Positions 16,706-25,242 of a stretch of DNA of 64,000 nucleotides are shown here, piece by piece. The position numbers and the translations under genes were made by a program. The stretch covers positions 254,025 through 318,024 of the forward strand of contig NZ_LLYB01000134.1 in NCBI RefSeq assembly GCF_001440475.1, read 5' to 3'. The stretch is from Bradyrhizobium lablabi. GTDB lineage: Bacteria; Pseudomonadota; Alphaproteobacteria; Rhizobiales; Xanthobacteraceae. A model generated the notes under the pieces. It was not told where the DNA came from, made no database searches, and saw only the letters and a program-made list of their open reading frames with translations. How positions within the stretch are numbered: position 1 is the stretch's first letter; each line of letters begins with the position of its first letter.

Positions 16706-18424
16706 ATGAGCAGCCCGTCATCGCCGAGCAATCCCCTGGCTCCGATTGAAGAATTGATGAGGGCCGGCCAGCAATCGATGAAGCAGTTTGATGATGCGAT
16801 CGCCGCGGCCATGGGCGTGGGCGCCAGCCGTCCGGCGAGTCAGGGAATGTCACCGTTTGCGATGTATCCGGATTACGTGACAGAGGCCTGGCGGCTCTGG
16901 AATGCCAGTATCGTCAATGCGTTTGCAGCGGCCGGGACGTCGGTTCAACCCTCGCGAGGCGACAAGCGTTTCAAGGACGACGCCTGGCAGCACTCCCCTT
17001 ATTACGATCTCCTCAAGCAATCCTATCTGCTCACCTCGAAGCAATTGTCCGACCTGGTCGATCAGGCCCAGGTCGATGACAAATCCAGGCTGCAGCTTCG
17101 CTTCTATGCACGGCAGTTCATCGATGCGATGAGCCCGTCCAACTTCCCCGCGACAAACCCGGACGTCATTCGAACCGCAATCCGGACGCGCGCGGCGAGC
17201 CTGGCGACCGGAATGCAGAACCTGATCGAGGATCTCAAAAAAGGGCGCATCACCCGGGTTGACGAATCCGCCTTTGAAGTCGGGCGGAACCTTGCGGCAA
17301 CGCCCGGATCGGTGGTTTTCGAAAACGAGCTGATCCAGCTCATCGAATATACGCCGCAGACGGTCGAGGTCGAGAAGACACCGCTTCTCATCGTGCCGCC
17401 CTGCATCAACAAATACTACCTGCTGGATCTCGGCGCAGGCAATTCGTTCGTTGAATATGCCGTCGCTCAAGGCCATCGCGTCTTCCTGATCTCATGGCGC
17501 AGCGCGATCCCCGAAACGCAGTATCTGACCTGGGACGACTATCTGAACCTTGGGCCGCTCAAGGCCATCGACGTCGTGCGCGACATCGCCGCTGTCGACA
17601 AGATTCATGTGCTGGGTTTTTGCGTCGGAGGCACGATTCTGAGTTGCGCAGCCGGAGTACTGGCCGCTCGCGGAGAGCACAAGCTGGCTACCATGACGCT
17701 GCTGACCACGATGGTCGACTTTGTCGATACCGGCGAGATTGGACTCCTGATCGACGAGAATGCAGTCGCCTTGCGGGAGGCAATGATCGGAAGAGGCGGC
17801 ATCCTGCCGGGCAAGGAACTCGCCTTTACCTTCGGGACTCTCCGCGCCAATGACCTGATCTGGCGCTATGTCGTCGAGAGCTACCTGAAAGGTGCGACGC
17901 CCGAGGCGTTCGACCTGTTGTACTGGGATTCCGACAGTGTCAGCCTGCCTGGCCCGATGTACTGCTGGTACACGCGCAACACCTATCTCGAAAACAAGAT
18001 CAAGGAGCCGGGCAAGACGACGCAGTGTGGCTTGCCGATCGATCTCTCGCAGGTAAGCGTGCCACTGTATCTGCTGGCTTCTCGCGAGGACCATATTGTC
18101 CCCTGGCAGAGCGCGTACCGATCGAAGGATCTAATGGGAAAAGATCCTCGTTTCGTGCTGGCGGCCAGTGGTCACGTTGCAGGTGTAATCAACCCACCCG
18201 CCCGCAAGAAGCGCAACTTCTGGCTTAATGACAATATCAATCGCGATGCAAAGACCTGGCTGGAGGAAGCCCAGGAGAAGCCGGGAAGCTGGTGGCCCGA
18301 CTGGGATAATTGGCTGAAGCGTCATTCGAGCGGCAAGATGCGCGCGCCGGCCCAGCCGGGAAACGCCAACTTCAAGATCATTGAGCCGGCGCCTGGAAGA
18401 TACGTGAAGCAAAAGTCGAATTGA
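16706..18424 (+). CDS. phaC: class I poly(3-hydroxyalkanoate) synthase
   Basis: Polymerises (R)-3-hydroxyacyl-CoA into PHA at the granule surface. 572 residues, the class I length. The start is the ATG of MSSPSSPSN, five bases after a GGAGG ribosome site; earlier ATGs lack one. The lipase-like box GFCVGG places the nucleophile at Cys306; the catalytic Asp is in ASREDHIVPW and the His in AASGHVAGVINPP. The N-terminal 200 residues carry the PhaC N domain. It leads an apparent unit with the CBS protein and GntP permease under a FixK-type box, pointing to microaerobic polymer synthesis. Confidence 0.95.
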   Translation: MSSPSSPSNPLAPIEELMRAGQQSMKQFDDAIAAAMGVGASRPASQGMSPFAMYPDYVTEAWRLWNASIVNAFAAAGTSVQPSRGDKRFKDDAWQHSPYYDLLKQSYLLTSKQLSDLVDQAQVDDKSRLQLRFYARQFIDAMSPSNFPATNPDVIRTAIRTRAASLATGMQNLIEDLKKGRITRVDESAFEVGRNLAATPGSVVFENELIQLIEYTPQTVEVEKTPLLIVPPCINKYYLLDLGAGNSFVEYAVAQGHRVFLISWRSAIPETQYLTWDDYLNLGPLKAIDVVRDIAAVDKIHVLGFCVGGTILSCAAGVLAARGEHKLATMTLLTTMVDFVDTGEIGLLIDENAVALREAMIGRGGILPGKELAFTFGTLRANDLIWRYVVESYLKGATPEAFDLLYWDSDSVSLPGPMYCWYTRNTYLENKIKEPGKTTQCGLPIDLSQVSVPLYLLASREDHIVPWQSAYRSKDLMGKDPRFVLAASGHVAGVINPPARKKRNFWLNDNINRDAKTWLEEAQEKPGSWWPDWDNWLKRHSSGKMRAPAQPGNANFKIIEPAPGRYVKQKSN

Positions 18425-18469
18425 CGAACCCGTCCTGCCGTCAATGTCCCTAAAGCAAAGGCAACGCAG

Positions 18470-18949
18470 ATGGACCATCCGCTCAGACGTCCGGAAGAAA
18501 TTCTGGCCTATCGGTCAATGAAACAAATGCTCAAGCCCAGAGCTCTTTGGAGTGTGGGCCCGGCAGACACCATCCTGTCAGCAGCGAAGATAATGGCCGA
18601 AAAGAATATCGGCTTTCTGGTGGTTCTGGAGAATGGAAAGATCGTCGGCGTTCTTTCCGAACGCGATTGCATGCGGCGCGTTGTACTGGCCCGCAAATAC
18701 CCTGAAGTGACGCTGGTGGTGGACGTCATGGTTCGAGATGTCGTCACGGCCAATCTTGAGAGCACGTTTGCTGATTGTTTGAGATTGATGCACACGAACG
18801 GCATTCGTCACCTGCCGGTTGTCGACAACGAGAAGCCGGTTGGCGTCATCTCGGTTCGTGACCTGCTGCGTGAGGCGGTAGAACATCACACCAAGGTCAT
18901 CAGCGAGCTTGAGCGCGAACGAATGACGATGCTGACGTCAACAGCTTGA
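18470..18949 (+). CDS. tandem CBS-domain protein
   Basis: 159 residues made almost entirely of two CBS motifs: the first around IMAEKNIGFLVVLENGKIVGVLSERD, the second around LMHTNGIRHLPVVDNEKPVGVISVRDLL. Such stand-alone CBS pairs bind adenosine nucleotides or NADH and act as energy or redox sensors. It starts 45 bases after phaC and 47 bases before the permease, so all three are probably cotranscribed. No enzymatic domain is attached; its partner could be PhaC or the permease, but this is inference. Confidence 0.9.
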   Translation: MDHPLRRPEEILAYRSMKQMLKPRALWSVGPADTILSAAKIMAEKNIGFLVVLENGKIVGVLSERDCMRRVVLARKYPEVTLVVDVMVRDVVTANLESTFADCLRLMHTNGIRHLPVVDNEKPVGVISVRDLLREAVEHHTKVISELERERMTMLTSTA

Positions 18950-18995
18950 GGATAGCCGCGCCCGCTGACCTGCGGTTTTGAAGTGGAGTGTCGCC

Positions 18996-20381
18996 ATGAA
19001 TCTCCTGATCGTGCTGGCCGCTCTTGTCTTTCTGATGTTTGTCGCCTATCGCGGCTACAGCGTGATCCTGTTTGCTCCGGTCGCCGCTTTGGGCGCCGTG
19101 TTGCTGACCGATCCCTCACTGGTCCCGCCGATGTTCTCCAGCGTTTTCATGGAGAAGATGGTCGGCTTCATCAAGAACTACTTTCCTGTGTTCATGCTCG
19201 GCGCCGTGTTTGGCAAAGTCATCGAACTCTCGGGTTTCTCGAAGTCGATCGTAGCCGCGGTAATCGGCGTGCTTGGCCGGGAGCGCGCCGTCCTTTCCAT
19301 CGTCGTGGTCTGCGCGATCCTGACCTATGGCGGCGTGTCGCTGTTCGTCGTGGTGTTCGCAGTCTATCCGTTCGCAGCCGAGATGTTCCGCCAGGGCGAT
19401 ATTCCGAAGCGTCTCATTCCCTGCACGATCGCGCTCGGCGCTTTCAGCTTCACGATGGACGCGCTGCCGGGAACGCCGCAGATCCAGAACATCATTCCGA
19501 CCACGTTTTTCAACACGACGACGTGGGCCGCGCCAATACTAGGGCTGGTCGGCAGTGTTTTCGTTTTCGGCGTCGGTCTTGCCTACATCGAAAACCGCCG
19601 CCGTGCCGCGCAAAAACGCGGAGAAGGGTACGGCACCGAGCTTGTGAACGAGCCCGAGCCGTTCGAGGAAAAGGAATTGCCGAACCCGTGGATCGCCCTT
19701 ACGCCGCTGGTCGTGGTGGGCGTCATGAACTTCGTATTCACGCAGCTCGTACCTCGCGCCTATGGCGCAGTTCATGAGGTCAATCTCGGCGGCCACCCGA
19801 TCGTGACGAAAGTCGGTCCGCTGGCGGCTATATGGGCCGTCGAGGGCGCGCTACTGCTCGGCATCCTGACAGTGTTCATCTTTGCCTGGCGTCCCGTGCT
19901 GGCGAAGTTCGCGGATGGCAGCAAGGCCGCCGTCGCCGGCGCCCTGCTTGCCTCGCTCAATACCGCCTCCGAATACGGGTTCGGCGGCGTGATTGCGTTG
20001 TTGCCGGGCTTTGAGATGGTGGCCGCCGCGCTCCGGGCAATTCCCAATCCGCTCGTGAACGAGGCCGTTACGGTGACGGTGCTCGCCGGCATCACCGGCT
20101 CCGCATCCGGAGGCATGAGCATTGCGCTCGCCGCCATGTCCGATGAATTCATTGCCGCTGCGCAGGCCGCCAATATCCCCCTCGAAGTTTTCCATCGGAT
20201 CGCGGCGATGGCGAGTGGTGGCATGGACACGTTGCCTCATAATGGCGCCGTCATCACCCTGCTTGCCGTGACGGGTCTCACCCACAGGCAGGCCTACGGA
20301 GACGTGTTCGTGATCACAATGACGAAAACCGCCGCGGTGTTCGTGGCTATCGCGTTCTTCTATCTTACCGGGTTGTATTGA
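18996..20381 (+). CDS. GntP-family carboxylate/proton symporter
   Basis: 461 residues with about a dozen hydrophobic segments, start at the ATG of MNLLIVLAALV after a GTGGAG ribosome site. The family landmarks are visible: the early ILTYGGVSLFVVVFAVYPFA block, the TMDALPGTPQIQN loop and the C-terminal SGGMDTLPHNGAVITLLAVTG block. GntP transporters carry gluconate and related hydroxy acids. Next to phaC, a short-chain hydroxy acid such as 3-hydroxybutyrate is a reasonable guess, not proven. Confidence 0.88.
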   Translation: MNLLIVLAALVFLMFVAYRGYSVILFAPVAALGAVLLTDPSLVPPMFSSVFMEKMVGFIKNYFPVFMLGAVFGKVIELSGFSKSIVAAVIGVLGRERAVLSIVVVCAILTYGGVSLFVVVFAVYPFAAEMFRQGDIPKRLIPCTIALGAFSFTMDALPGTPQIQNIIPTTFFNTTTWAAPILGLVGSVFVFGVGLAYIENRRRAAQKRGEGYGTELVNEPEPFEEKELPNPWIALTPLVVVGVMNFVFTQLVPRAYGAVHEVNLGGHPIVTKVGPLAAIWAVEGALLLGILTVFIFAWRPVLAKFADGSKAAVAGALLASLNTASEYGFGGVIALLPGFEMVAAALRAIPNPLVNEAVTVTVLAGITGSASGGMSIALAAMSDEFIAAAQAANIPLEVFHRIAAMASGGMDTLPHNGAVITLLAVTGLTHRQAYGDVFVITMTKTAAVFVAIAFFYLTGLY

Positions 20382-20456
20382 TAAGATTTCAGTGCATCGC
20401 CCTGCATAACGAAGGAAGCTGCTCGCCGTGCAGCGAGCCGCCTGCCACATACTCCC

Positions 20457-20576
20457 CTCATCCTGAGGAGACCGCGCAGCGGTCGTCTCGAAGGATGGCC
20501 GCGGGTGAGATCGAGGCCTCATGGTTCTCCGAGCGATGCGAAGTATCGTCCGGAGACGCGCTCCTCACCATGAGGG
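20457..20576. repeat. palindromic intergenic repeat family B, copy 1
   Basis: Outer arms CCTCATCCTGAGGAG and CTCCTCACCATGAGGG with inner CGTCTCGAAGGATG-type arms. It fills the gap between the convergent permease and tartrate dehydrogenase genes. This copy is more degenerate in its right half than those at 31233 and 33236. Confidence 0.85.
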
Positions 20577-20582
20577 TTTCAG

Positions 20583-21662
20583 TCAATCCACCATATCAGC
20601 CACGGCCTTGCCGCAGGCCGCGGTGTCCGCGTTGCCGCCGAGGTCGCGCGTGCGCAGCGTGCGTTCGCCGAGGGTGCGCTCGATGGCGCCGACGATGGAT
20701 TCTGCGGCGTCCTTCTCGCCGAGATGCTCCATCATCATCGCGCCCGACCAGATCATGCCGATCGGGTTAGCAATACCCTGCCCCGCGATGTCGGGCGCCG
20801 AGCCGTGCACAGGCTCGAACACGGATGGGAAATTGCCTTCCGGATTGATGTTGCCCGACGGCGCGATGCCGATGGTGCCGGTGCAGGCCGGTCCGAGATC
20901 GGAGAGGATATCGCCGAACAAATTCGAGCCGACCACGACGTCGAACCAGTCCGGATGCAGCACGAAGTTCGCGGTGAGGATGTCGATGTGGTACTTGTCC
21001 CACTTCACGCCCGGATACTTCTTCGCCATCGCCTCCACGCGCTCGTCCCAATAGGGCATCGTGATCGAGATGCCGTTGGACTTGGTCGCCGAGGTCAGGT
21101 GCTTCTTCGGCCGCGATTGCGCCAGCTCAAACGCGAATTTCAGGATGCGGTCGACGCCGGTCCGCGTCATCACCGTCTGCTGCGTGACGAATTCACGGTC
21201 GGTATCAGGGAACATGCGGCCGCCGACGGAAGAATACTCGCCCTCGGTATTCTCGCGCACCACCCAGAAATCGATATCGCCGGGCTTGCGGTTGGCGAGC
21301 GGCGACGGCACGCCGGGCATCAGCCGCACAGGGCGCAAATTGACATACTGATCGAACTCGCGGCGGAACTTGATCAGCGAGCCCCACAGGGAGACGTGAT
21401 CGGGAATTTTCGCCGGCCAGCCGACGGCGCCGAAATAGATCGCGTCGTGCTTGCCGATTTCCGCCTTCCAGTCCTCCGGCATCATCTCGCCGTGCTTCTC
21501 GTAATAGTCCCAGGAGGCGAAATCGAAATGATCGAATTGGACGGAGACCCCGTGCTTTTTCCCTGCCGCCTCCAGCACGCGCAGCCCCTCCGGCATCACT
21601 TCCTTGCCGATGCCGTCGCCGGGAATGACGGCGATCCGATATTGTTTCTTGGCGCTGCTCAT
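20583..21662 (-). CDS. tartrate / D-malate dehydrogenase (decarboxylating), isocitrate-IPM dehydrogenase family
   Basis: 359 residues with the beta-decarboxylating dehydrogenase fold. Typical TtuC/DmlA landmarks are AVIPGDGIGKEVMPEG at the N-terminus, the KFRREFDQYVNLRPVRL substrate loop with its arginines, the RENTEGEYSSVGGR segment, the metal-binding Asp stretch NLFGDILSDLGP and EPVHGSAPDIAGQG. The arginine spacing and lack of an IPM-type loop favour tartrate or D-malate over isocitrate or isopropylmalate. It stands alone on the minus strand, divergent from the SDR gene. Which of the two substrates is used cannot be told. Confidence 0.85.
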   Translation of the reverse strand: MSSAKKQYRIAVIPGDGIGKEVMPEGLRVLEAAGKKHGVSVQFDHFDFASWDYYEKHGEMMPEDWKAEIGKHDAIYFGAVGWPAKIPDHVSLWGSLIKFRREFDQYVNLRPVRLMPGVPSPLANRKPGDIDFWVVRENTEGEYSSVGGRMFPDTDREFVTQQTVMTRTGVDRILKFAFELAQSRPKKHLTSATKSNGISITMPYWDERVEAMAKKYPGVKWDKYHIDILTANFVLHPDWFDVVVGSNLFGDILSDLGPACTGTIGIAPSGNINPEGNFPSVFEPVHGSAPDIAGQGIANPIGMIWSGAMMMEHLGEKDAAESIVGAIERTLGERTLRTRDLGGNADTAACGKAVADMVD

Positions 21663-21840
21663 CGAGAGTTTCCTTGTTGGCTTTGCTGAGCCGGCTAATG
21701 CCGCTTATTTGATTGCCTTGCAATGGACCAAACCTGCCGCCTGCGCAACGCTGCACTGCAATGTTGACCGCCATGGCGCCCCAAGCCTAACAATTTACCG
21801 GCCCCCTCTTCCTGCCTCCCTCACCGAAGCGAGAATTCCC

Positions 21841-22617
21841 ATGGATCTGCATCTCCGCGGCAAACGCGTCCTGATCACCGGCGCCTCCAAGGGCATTGGC
21901 GCGGCCGCGGCCGAAGCCTTTGCCGAGGAAGGAGCCGACGTCATGCTGGCCGCCCGCAACGGCGAGCAACTCAAGGCGCTGGCCGAGCGGCTGCGCTCGG
22001 CGCACCAGATCGGCGCAACCACCCATGTCGTCGACCTGCGCAAGAGCGAGGACATCGCCCGGCTCGTCAAGGAAGCCGCCGATATCGACATCCTCGTCAA
22101 CAATGCCGGCGACATTCCCGGCGGCTCGGTCGACAAGATCGACGAGGCAACCTGGCGGCACGCCTGGGAGCTGAAGGTGTTCGGCTACATCAACCTCACC
22201 CGGGCGATCTACGCGCAGATGAAGGCGCGAGGCGGTGGCGTCATCGTCAACGACATCGGCGCCGCCGGTGAAAAATTCGACGCCAATTACATTTGCGGCA
22301 GCGCCGGCAATGCTGCGCTGATGGCGTTCACCCGCGCGCTCGGTGGCAAAAGCCTCGCCGACAACATCCGCGTGGTCGGCATCAATCCCGGCCCGGTCGG
22401 CACCGATCGTCACGTGACGCTGCTGAAGACGCGGGCCAGGAACCAGTTCGGCGACGAAAACCGCTACAGGGAATTCCAGAAGGGCATGCCGCTCGGCCGT
22501 CCCGCCCATGCGCGCGAGATCGGCGATCTCATGGCGTTCCTGGCATCAGATCGGTCGGGCTATACGTCGGGGGTGATCTTTACCGTCGACGGTGGGCATA
22601 CGTCGGGCTGGAGTTAG
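21841..22617 (+). CDS. short-chain dehydrogenase/reductase with atypical active site
   Basis: 258 residues starting at MDLHLRGKRV with the NAD(P)-binding TGASKGIG motif at residues 13-20 and the structural NNAG motif (87-90). The catalytic region is unusual: Tyr150 is present but the position of the usual Lys four residues later reads Ser154, and the Ser-containing strand is replaced by VNDIGAAGEKFD. The C-terminal half is otherwise a normal SDR ending in the FLASDRSGYTSG...DGG pattern. It may use a displaced active site or be a degenerate reductase. Substrate unknown. Confidence 0.85.
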   Translation: MDLHLRGKRVLITGASKGIGAAAAEAFAEEGADVMLAARNGEQLKALAERLRSAHQIGATTHVVDLRKSEDIARLVKEAADIDILVNNAGDIPGGSVDKIDEATWRHAWELKVFGYINLTRAIYAQMKARGGGVIVNDIGAAGEKFDANYICGSAGNAALMAFTRALGGKSLADNIRVVGINPGPVGTDRHVTLLKTRARNQFGDENRYREFQKGMPLGRPAHAREIGDLMAFLASDRSGYTSGVIFTVDGGHTSGWS

Positions 22618-22633
22618 GCGCAGCAGCCTCCAC

Positions 22634-22716
22634 CGTCATTGCGAGCGAAGCGAAGCACTCCACAGCGCCGCAAGTGCGACATGGATTGCTTCGTCGCTTC
22701 GCTCCTCGCAATGACG
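22634..22716. repeat. palindromic intergenic repeat family A, copy 2
   Basis: Begins CGTCATTGCGAGCGAAGCGAAGCA and ends in GGATTGCTTCGTCGCTTCGCTCCTCGCAATGACG-type arms. It sits between the convergent ends of the SDR and the hydrolase gene. Confidence 0.9.
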
Positions 22717-22723
22717 GAGTCCG

Positions 22724-23575
22724 CTAACCCGTCGTGCGCTCGAACAACTGCCGGATCAGCGTCGTGATCCTGCCCTTCGGCGACATCATCTCGTACATGA
22801 TCGTAAAGTGGTCCGCGCCAGGGATTTCCTCATATGTCACCGGCAAGCCGTATCGCGCGCGGTGGCCGGCGAAATCGGCGGTCTGCTTGCGCAACAGCGG
22901 CAGCTCGGCGCTGCCGACCACCAGCGACAGCGGTTTTGGCGGGCCGCCCTCTTGCATCATCGGCGAGTTGCGGCGCGAAGTCGCCTCGTCGGCGCGCAGT
23001 TTCTCGTTGAGATAGGAGTGGCGGATCGGTTCGAGATCGTAGATGCCACTGATGGCCATGCCCGCCCTCACCTTCGGGTGCGACAACGCCATCGAGGTCA
23101 GGTGCCCGCCGGCGGACCAGCCCGATACCACGATGCTTCCAGCAGCGGCGCCAAGCGCCGGCAATTGCCCGGTGAGGTAATCGATACCGGCGTGGATTTC
23201 GGCGACGATCTCGTCGAGCGCAGCCTCCGGCGCCAGCGTGTAGCCGATCAGCGCGACATTGATGCCGTGCGCCATCGGCCCTTCCGCCACGACGGTGAAG
23301 ACTTCTTTCGCCCGCGCCTGCCAATAGCCGCCATGAATGAACAGGAGCGTTGGCGCATTGTCGGCGGCTTTCAGGAAATCGATCCGGTTGCGCTCGCGCG
23401 GGCCGTATCGCAGGTCGATATGGCCAGGAAAACGCTTGCGCATGTCGGCGGAGCGCTGCTCCCAGCCGGCCACCATCTCGACGCTGCCGGATACGGCAAC
23501 GCCGTTATTGAGGCCGAGGTCGAGCGCCTCCCGGCTCAGGGAGCGCCAGTCCAGCGCGGAAAACAGTGTCGTCAT
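22724..23575 (-). CDS. alpha/beta hydrolase, kynurenine formamidase-like
   Basis: 283 residues from the ATG of MTTLFSALDW with GGAG seven bases upstream. The frame runs much further upstream but there it is antisense to the amidase and was discarded. HGGYW at residues 81-85 forms the oxyanion motif typical of arylformamidases, the nucleophile is Ser154 in SGWSAGGH, and the last histidine is in PGADHFTI. No other tryptophan-degradation gene is adjacent, so the true substrate may be another N-formyl or ester compound. It is divergent from the amidase, with a 96-base gap. Confidence 0.82.
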   Translation of the reverse strand: MTTLFSALDWRSLSREALDLGLNNGVAVSGSVEMVAGWEQRSADMRKRFPGHIDLRYGPRERNRIDFLKAADNAPTLLFIHGGYWQARAKEVFTVVAEGPMAHGINVALIGYTLAPEAALDEIVAEIHAGIDYLTGQLPALGAAAGSIVVSGWSAGGHLTSMALSHPKVRAGMAISGIYDLEPIRHSYLNEKLRADEATSRRNSPMMQEGGPPKPLSLVVGSAELPLLRKQTADFAGHRARYGLPVTYEEIPGADHFTIMYEMMSPKGRITTLIRQLFERTTG

Positions 23576-23671
23576 GCAATATCTCCGGTCGGCCACAACG
23601 TGAGTGCGTTTCCACTTTGCCGGAAAATGTTCTACAGCACCATCGGCGATCCAAGAAACGGAGATAGCGAA

Positions 23672-25093
23672 GTGGCAGATCAGGGGCTGGTGCGTGAGAC
23701 GGCAATTGCCATTGTCGGCAAGCTGAAGGCGGGCGAGGTCACGCCCCTCGACCTGCTCGACGTGCTGGAGAAACGCATCGCCGAGGTCGACGGCAAGGTC
23801 AACGCGCTGCCGACACTGTGCTTCGATCGCGCCCGCAAGCACGCCACTGCGCTGATGGAAAAACCGGCAGCCGAGCGCGGCCTGCTCGCCGGCCTGCCGA
23901 TCCCGATCAAGGACCTGACCAATGTCGCGGGTGTCCTGACCACGCAGGGCTCGCCGATCTACAAGGATGCGATCCCCACCAAGTCGGACATTCTGGTCGA
24001 GCATCTCGAAAACAATGGCGGGGTGATCTACGCCAAGTCGAACACGCCGGAATTCGGCGCCGGCGCCAACACGTTCAACGAAGTGTTCGGCCCGACCCGC
24101 AATCCCTGGGACACGTCGCGCTCCGCCGCCGGCTCTTCGGGCGGCGCAGCGGTCGCGCTTGCGACCGGCACCGCATGGTTGGCGCATGGCTCTGATATGG
24201 GCGGCAGCTTGCGCAACCCCGCGAGCTTCTGCGGCATCGTCGGTCTGCGCCCGAGCATCGGCCGCGTCGCGCACAGCCTGGCAGCCGCGGTCGACCGCAA
24301 TCTCGGCGTCCAGGGTCCGATGGCGCGCAATGTCGAAGACCTCGCACTGCTGCTCGACGCCATGAGCGGCGAGCATCGCGGCGATCCGCTGTCGCTGCCG
24401 GTGCTGCCGACGTCGTTTCTTTCGGCCGCGCGCTCCGGCGGCAAGCCGAAGCGCGTCGCCTATTCGCCCGATCTCGGCATTACGCCGGTCGACCCTGAAG
24501 TCGCCGCCGTCACCCGCAAGGCGGCGCAGCGTTTCTCGGAAGCCGGAGTCATCGTCGAAGAGGCCCATCCGGACCTGCGCGAGGCCCATGAATGCTTCCA
24601 CGTGCTGCGCGCGTTCGATTTCGCGCTCTCCAAGGCGGCGCTGCTGCGCTCCAAGCGCGACCTGCTCAAGCCGGAAGTGATCTGGAACATCGAGGAAGGT
24701 CTCAAGCTGACGGTCGAGCAGATCGAACGCGCCGAAGCGCAGCGCGTCGCGATGACCGCGCGCACGCTGGAATTTTTCGACAAATACGATCTGTTGTTGG
24801 CGCCCGCGACCATCGTGCCGCCCTTCCCGGTCGAGAACCGCTACGTCGCCGAATGCGCCGGCAAGAAGTTCGACAATTACGTCGAATGGCTCGGCATCGT
24901 CTATGCGATCACATTGGTGTGTTGTCCCGCGCTGTCGCTGCCCTGCGGTTTCACTGCCTCCGGCCTGCCGATTGGATTGCAGGTGGTGGCCCCGCCACGC
25001 GGCGAAGCGCAATTGCTCGCGGGCAGCAAGGTGCTGGAGGATATTCTGGGCGTGCGCGGCACGACACCGATCGATCCAAGGGCGCCCAAGTAA
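23672..25093 (+). CDS. amidase signature-family hydrolase
   Basis: 473 residues from a GTG with a GGAG ribosome site 8 bases upstream; an in-frame ATG at 23627 is the alternative. The Ser-cisSer-Lys triad is present: Lys80 in PIPIKDLT, the Ser155/Ser156 pair in SAAGSSGGAA and the nucleophile Ser179 in SDMGGSLR. Cytoplasmic, no signal peptide. The family hydrolyses a wide range of amides and is also found in Glu-tRNA amidotransferase, but no GatB/C partner is here. It is divergent from the formamidase-like gene, so the two may share an amide substrate. Confidence 0.87.
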   Translation: MADQGLVRETAIAIVGKLKAGEVTPLDLLDVLEKRIAEVDGKVNALPTLCFDRARKHATALMEKPAAERGLLAGLPIPIKDLTNVAGVLTTQGSPIYKDAIPTKSDILVEHLENNGGVIYAKSNTPEFGAGANTFNEVFGPTRNPWDTSRSAAGSSGGAAVALATGTAWLAHGSDMGGSLRNPASFCGIVGLRPSIGRVAHSLAAAVDRNLGVQGPMARNVEDLALLLDAMSGEHRGDPLSLPVLPTSFLSAARSGGKPKRVAYSPDLGITPVDPEVAAVTRKAAQRFSEAGVIVEEAHPDLREAHECFHVLRAFDFALSKAALLRSKRDLLKPEVIWNIEEGLKLTVEQIERAEAQRVAMTARTLEFFDKYDLLLAPATIVPPFPVENRYVAECAGKKFDNYVEWLGIVYAITLVCCPALSLPCGFTASGLPIGLQVVAPPRGEAQLLAGSKVLEDILGVRGTTPIDPRAPK

Positions 25094-25242
25094 GCGCGAT
25101 CGTCAGGACACCGTCTCCATCCGGCCCAACGCTCTCCGTTTTGTGATCGGGGAACCTGGCATAGCCCGTCGTCGTTTCCCGCCGTTGTGCGGCGAATTGA
25201 TCCGGGACAAAGGGATCGTGCATCGCCCTTTGGAGACGGATC

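Noticed and set aside
20583..21662. Isocitrate or 3-isopropylmalate dehydrogenase (icd/leuB)
   Set aside because: The substrate loop motif KFRREFDQYVNLRPVRL fits the tartrate/D-malate group, and no leu or TCA genes are adjacent.
22724..25012. 762-codon minus-strand frame and 761-codon plus-strand frame that overlap each other
   Set aside because: Each contains one real gene (formamidase-like hydrolase, amidase) plus an antisense extension through the other. The true starts at 23575 and 23672 have ribosome sites.
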